A DNA stretch of 5,441 nucleotides from an uncultured Collinsella sp. Its GTDB lineage: Bacteria; Actinomycetota; Coriobacteriia; Coriobacteriales; Coriobacteriaceae. The DNA is taken from the NCBI GenBank assembly GCA_900541245.1, contig UQIS01000059.1, forward strand, positions 1 to 5,441, written 5' to 3'. Below the pieces are notes generated by a model. The model was not told the origin of the DNA and did no database searches. It was given only the letters and a program-made list of their open reading frames with translations. This document shows positions 5,181-5,441 of this stretch, piece after piece (the stretch's first letter is position 1; each line of letters opens with the position of its first letter). A program made the translations under genes and the position numbers.

Positions 5181-5441
5181 ATGACAGCAGCAACAAAGAA
5201 CGTCAGCGTGAAGCTCGACTCAAAGCTCTACACCGCCCTCAAGACGCGGGCAGAGCTCAACGGTTCCAACGTCAGCGACGAGATCCGCTCGCTCCTGCGC
5301 TCGGCGCTCGCCACGGAGGGGCTCGACCTCTACGGCAACGAGGTCGCAGATTTCATCCGCGGCGTCGGTGGCGCGCGGATGGCCGTCGCCGCACTCGACA
5401 TCGGGCGCAGGGTCGGCGCCGCCGAGGGGCGCCTCGCCGCG
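5181..5441 (+). CDS. Ribbon-helix-helix DNA-binding protein, partial (runs off window end)
   Basis: Eighty-seven codons are visible with no stop. Residues 6-43 fit the ribbon-helix-helix (CopG/Arc/MetJ-type) fold: strand NVSVKLDSKL (7-16), helix A YTALKTRAELNG (17-28), turn SNVS (29-32), and helix B DEIRSLLRSAL (33-43). The part after it, from about 45, contains Ala/Gly/Arg-rich helices (GGARMAVAALDIGRRVGAAE) that may continue past the edge. Such proteins act as plasmid or ICE autorepressors, antitoxins, partition proteins, or relaxosome accessory (MobC-like) factors. The position in an element and the length beyond a bare RHH domain fit a mobilization or partition role, but this is inference. 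AGAGGA (5171-5176) lies 4 bases before the ATG. Confidence 0.82.
   Translation, partial: MTAATKNVSVKLDSKLYTALKTRAELNGSNVSDEIRSLLRSALATEGLDLYGNEVADFIRGVGGARMAVAALDIGRRVGAAEGRLAA

Noticed and set aside
1..5441. CRISPR array, rRNA, insertion sequence or transposon ends
   Set aside because: No regularly spaced repeats, rRNA-like segments, transposase motifs or terminal inverted repeats with target duplications were seen.

Overview
The window reads as the integrase-proximal end of a genomic island in a high-GC bacterium: an integrative mobilizable or conjugative element, or a prophage. GC-rich third codon positions and the initiator tRNA sequence suggest an actinobacterium, and I would guess gut Coriobacteriia (Collinsella/Olsenella/Eggerthella-like). 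That taxonomic guess is inference, not proof.

Layout. Positions 29-78 (minus strand) hold only the 3' part of an initiator tRNA(fMet), from the anticodon stem to the encoded CCA. The 5' part is replaced by AT-rich unrelated DNA, which is what remains at one att junction after site-specific insertion into a tRNA gene. Positions 79-351 form the integrase control region. It has five short TT(C)GAC-type direct repeats that may be integrase arm sites, a possible promoter, and a long inverted repeat with 25-bp perfect arms just upstream of the integrase gene. Positions 352-1644 encode an intact tyrosine recombinase with an arm-binding N-terminus and all catalytic residues.

One base after the integrase stop, and convergent to it, lies a 476-aa gene (1646-3076, minus) of unknown function with a C-terminal Cys4 zinc-ribbon-like motif and a very basic tail. 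Its 5' end faces a 116-bp divergent intergenic region. From there a rightward gene series begins: a 68-aa excisionase-like winged-helix protein (3193-3399); a 210-aa protein shaped like a DnaC/IstB helicase-loader ATPase but lacking its P-loop (3401-4033); two small orphan proteins of 154 and 152 aa (4118-4582 and 4640-5098), each followed by a strong GC-rich hairpin; and the start of a ribbon-helix-helix DNA-binding protein that runs off the window end (5181-5441).

How it may work: the integrase and the Xis-like protein would control integration and excision at the tRNA(fMet) site. The DnaC-like and ribbon-helix-helix proteins fit a replication, partition or mobilization module continuing to the right. 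The most unusual items are the pseudo-ATPase, the orphan zinc-motif protein abutting the integrase tail to tail, the 25-bp inverted repeat in the integrase leader, and the two uncharacterised small proteins. No CRISPR array, rRNA gene, insertion sequence or recognisable defence or resistance gene was seen.
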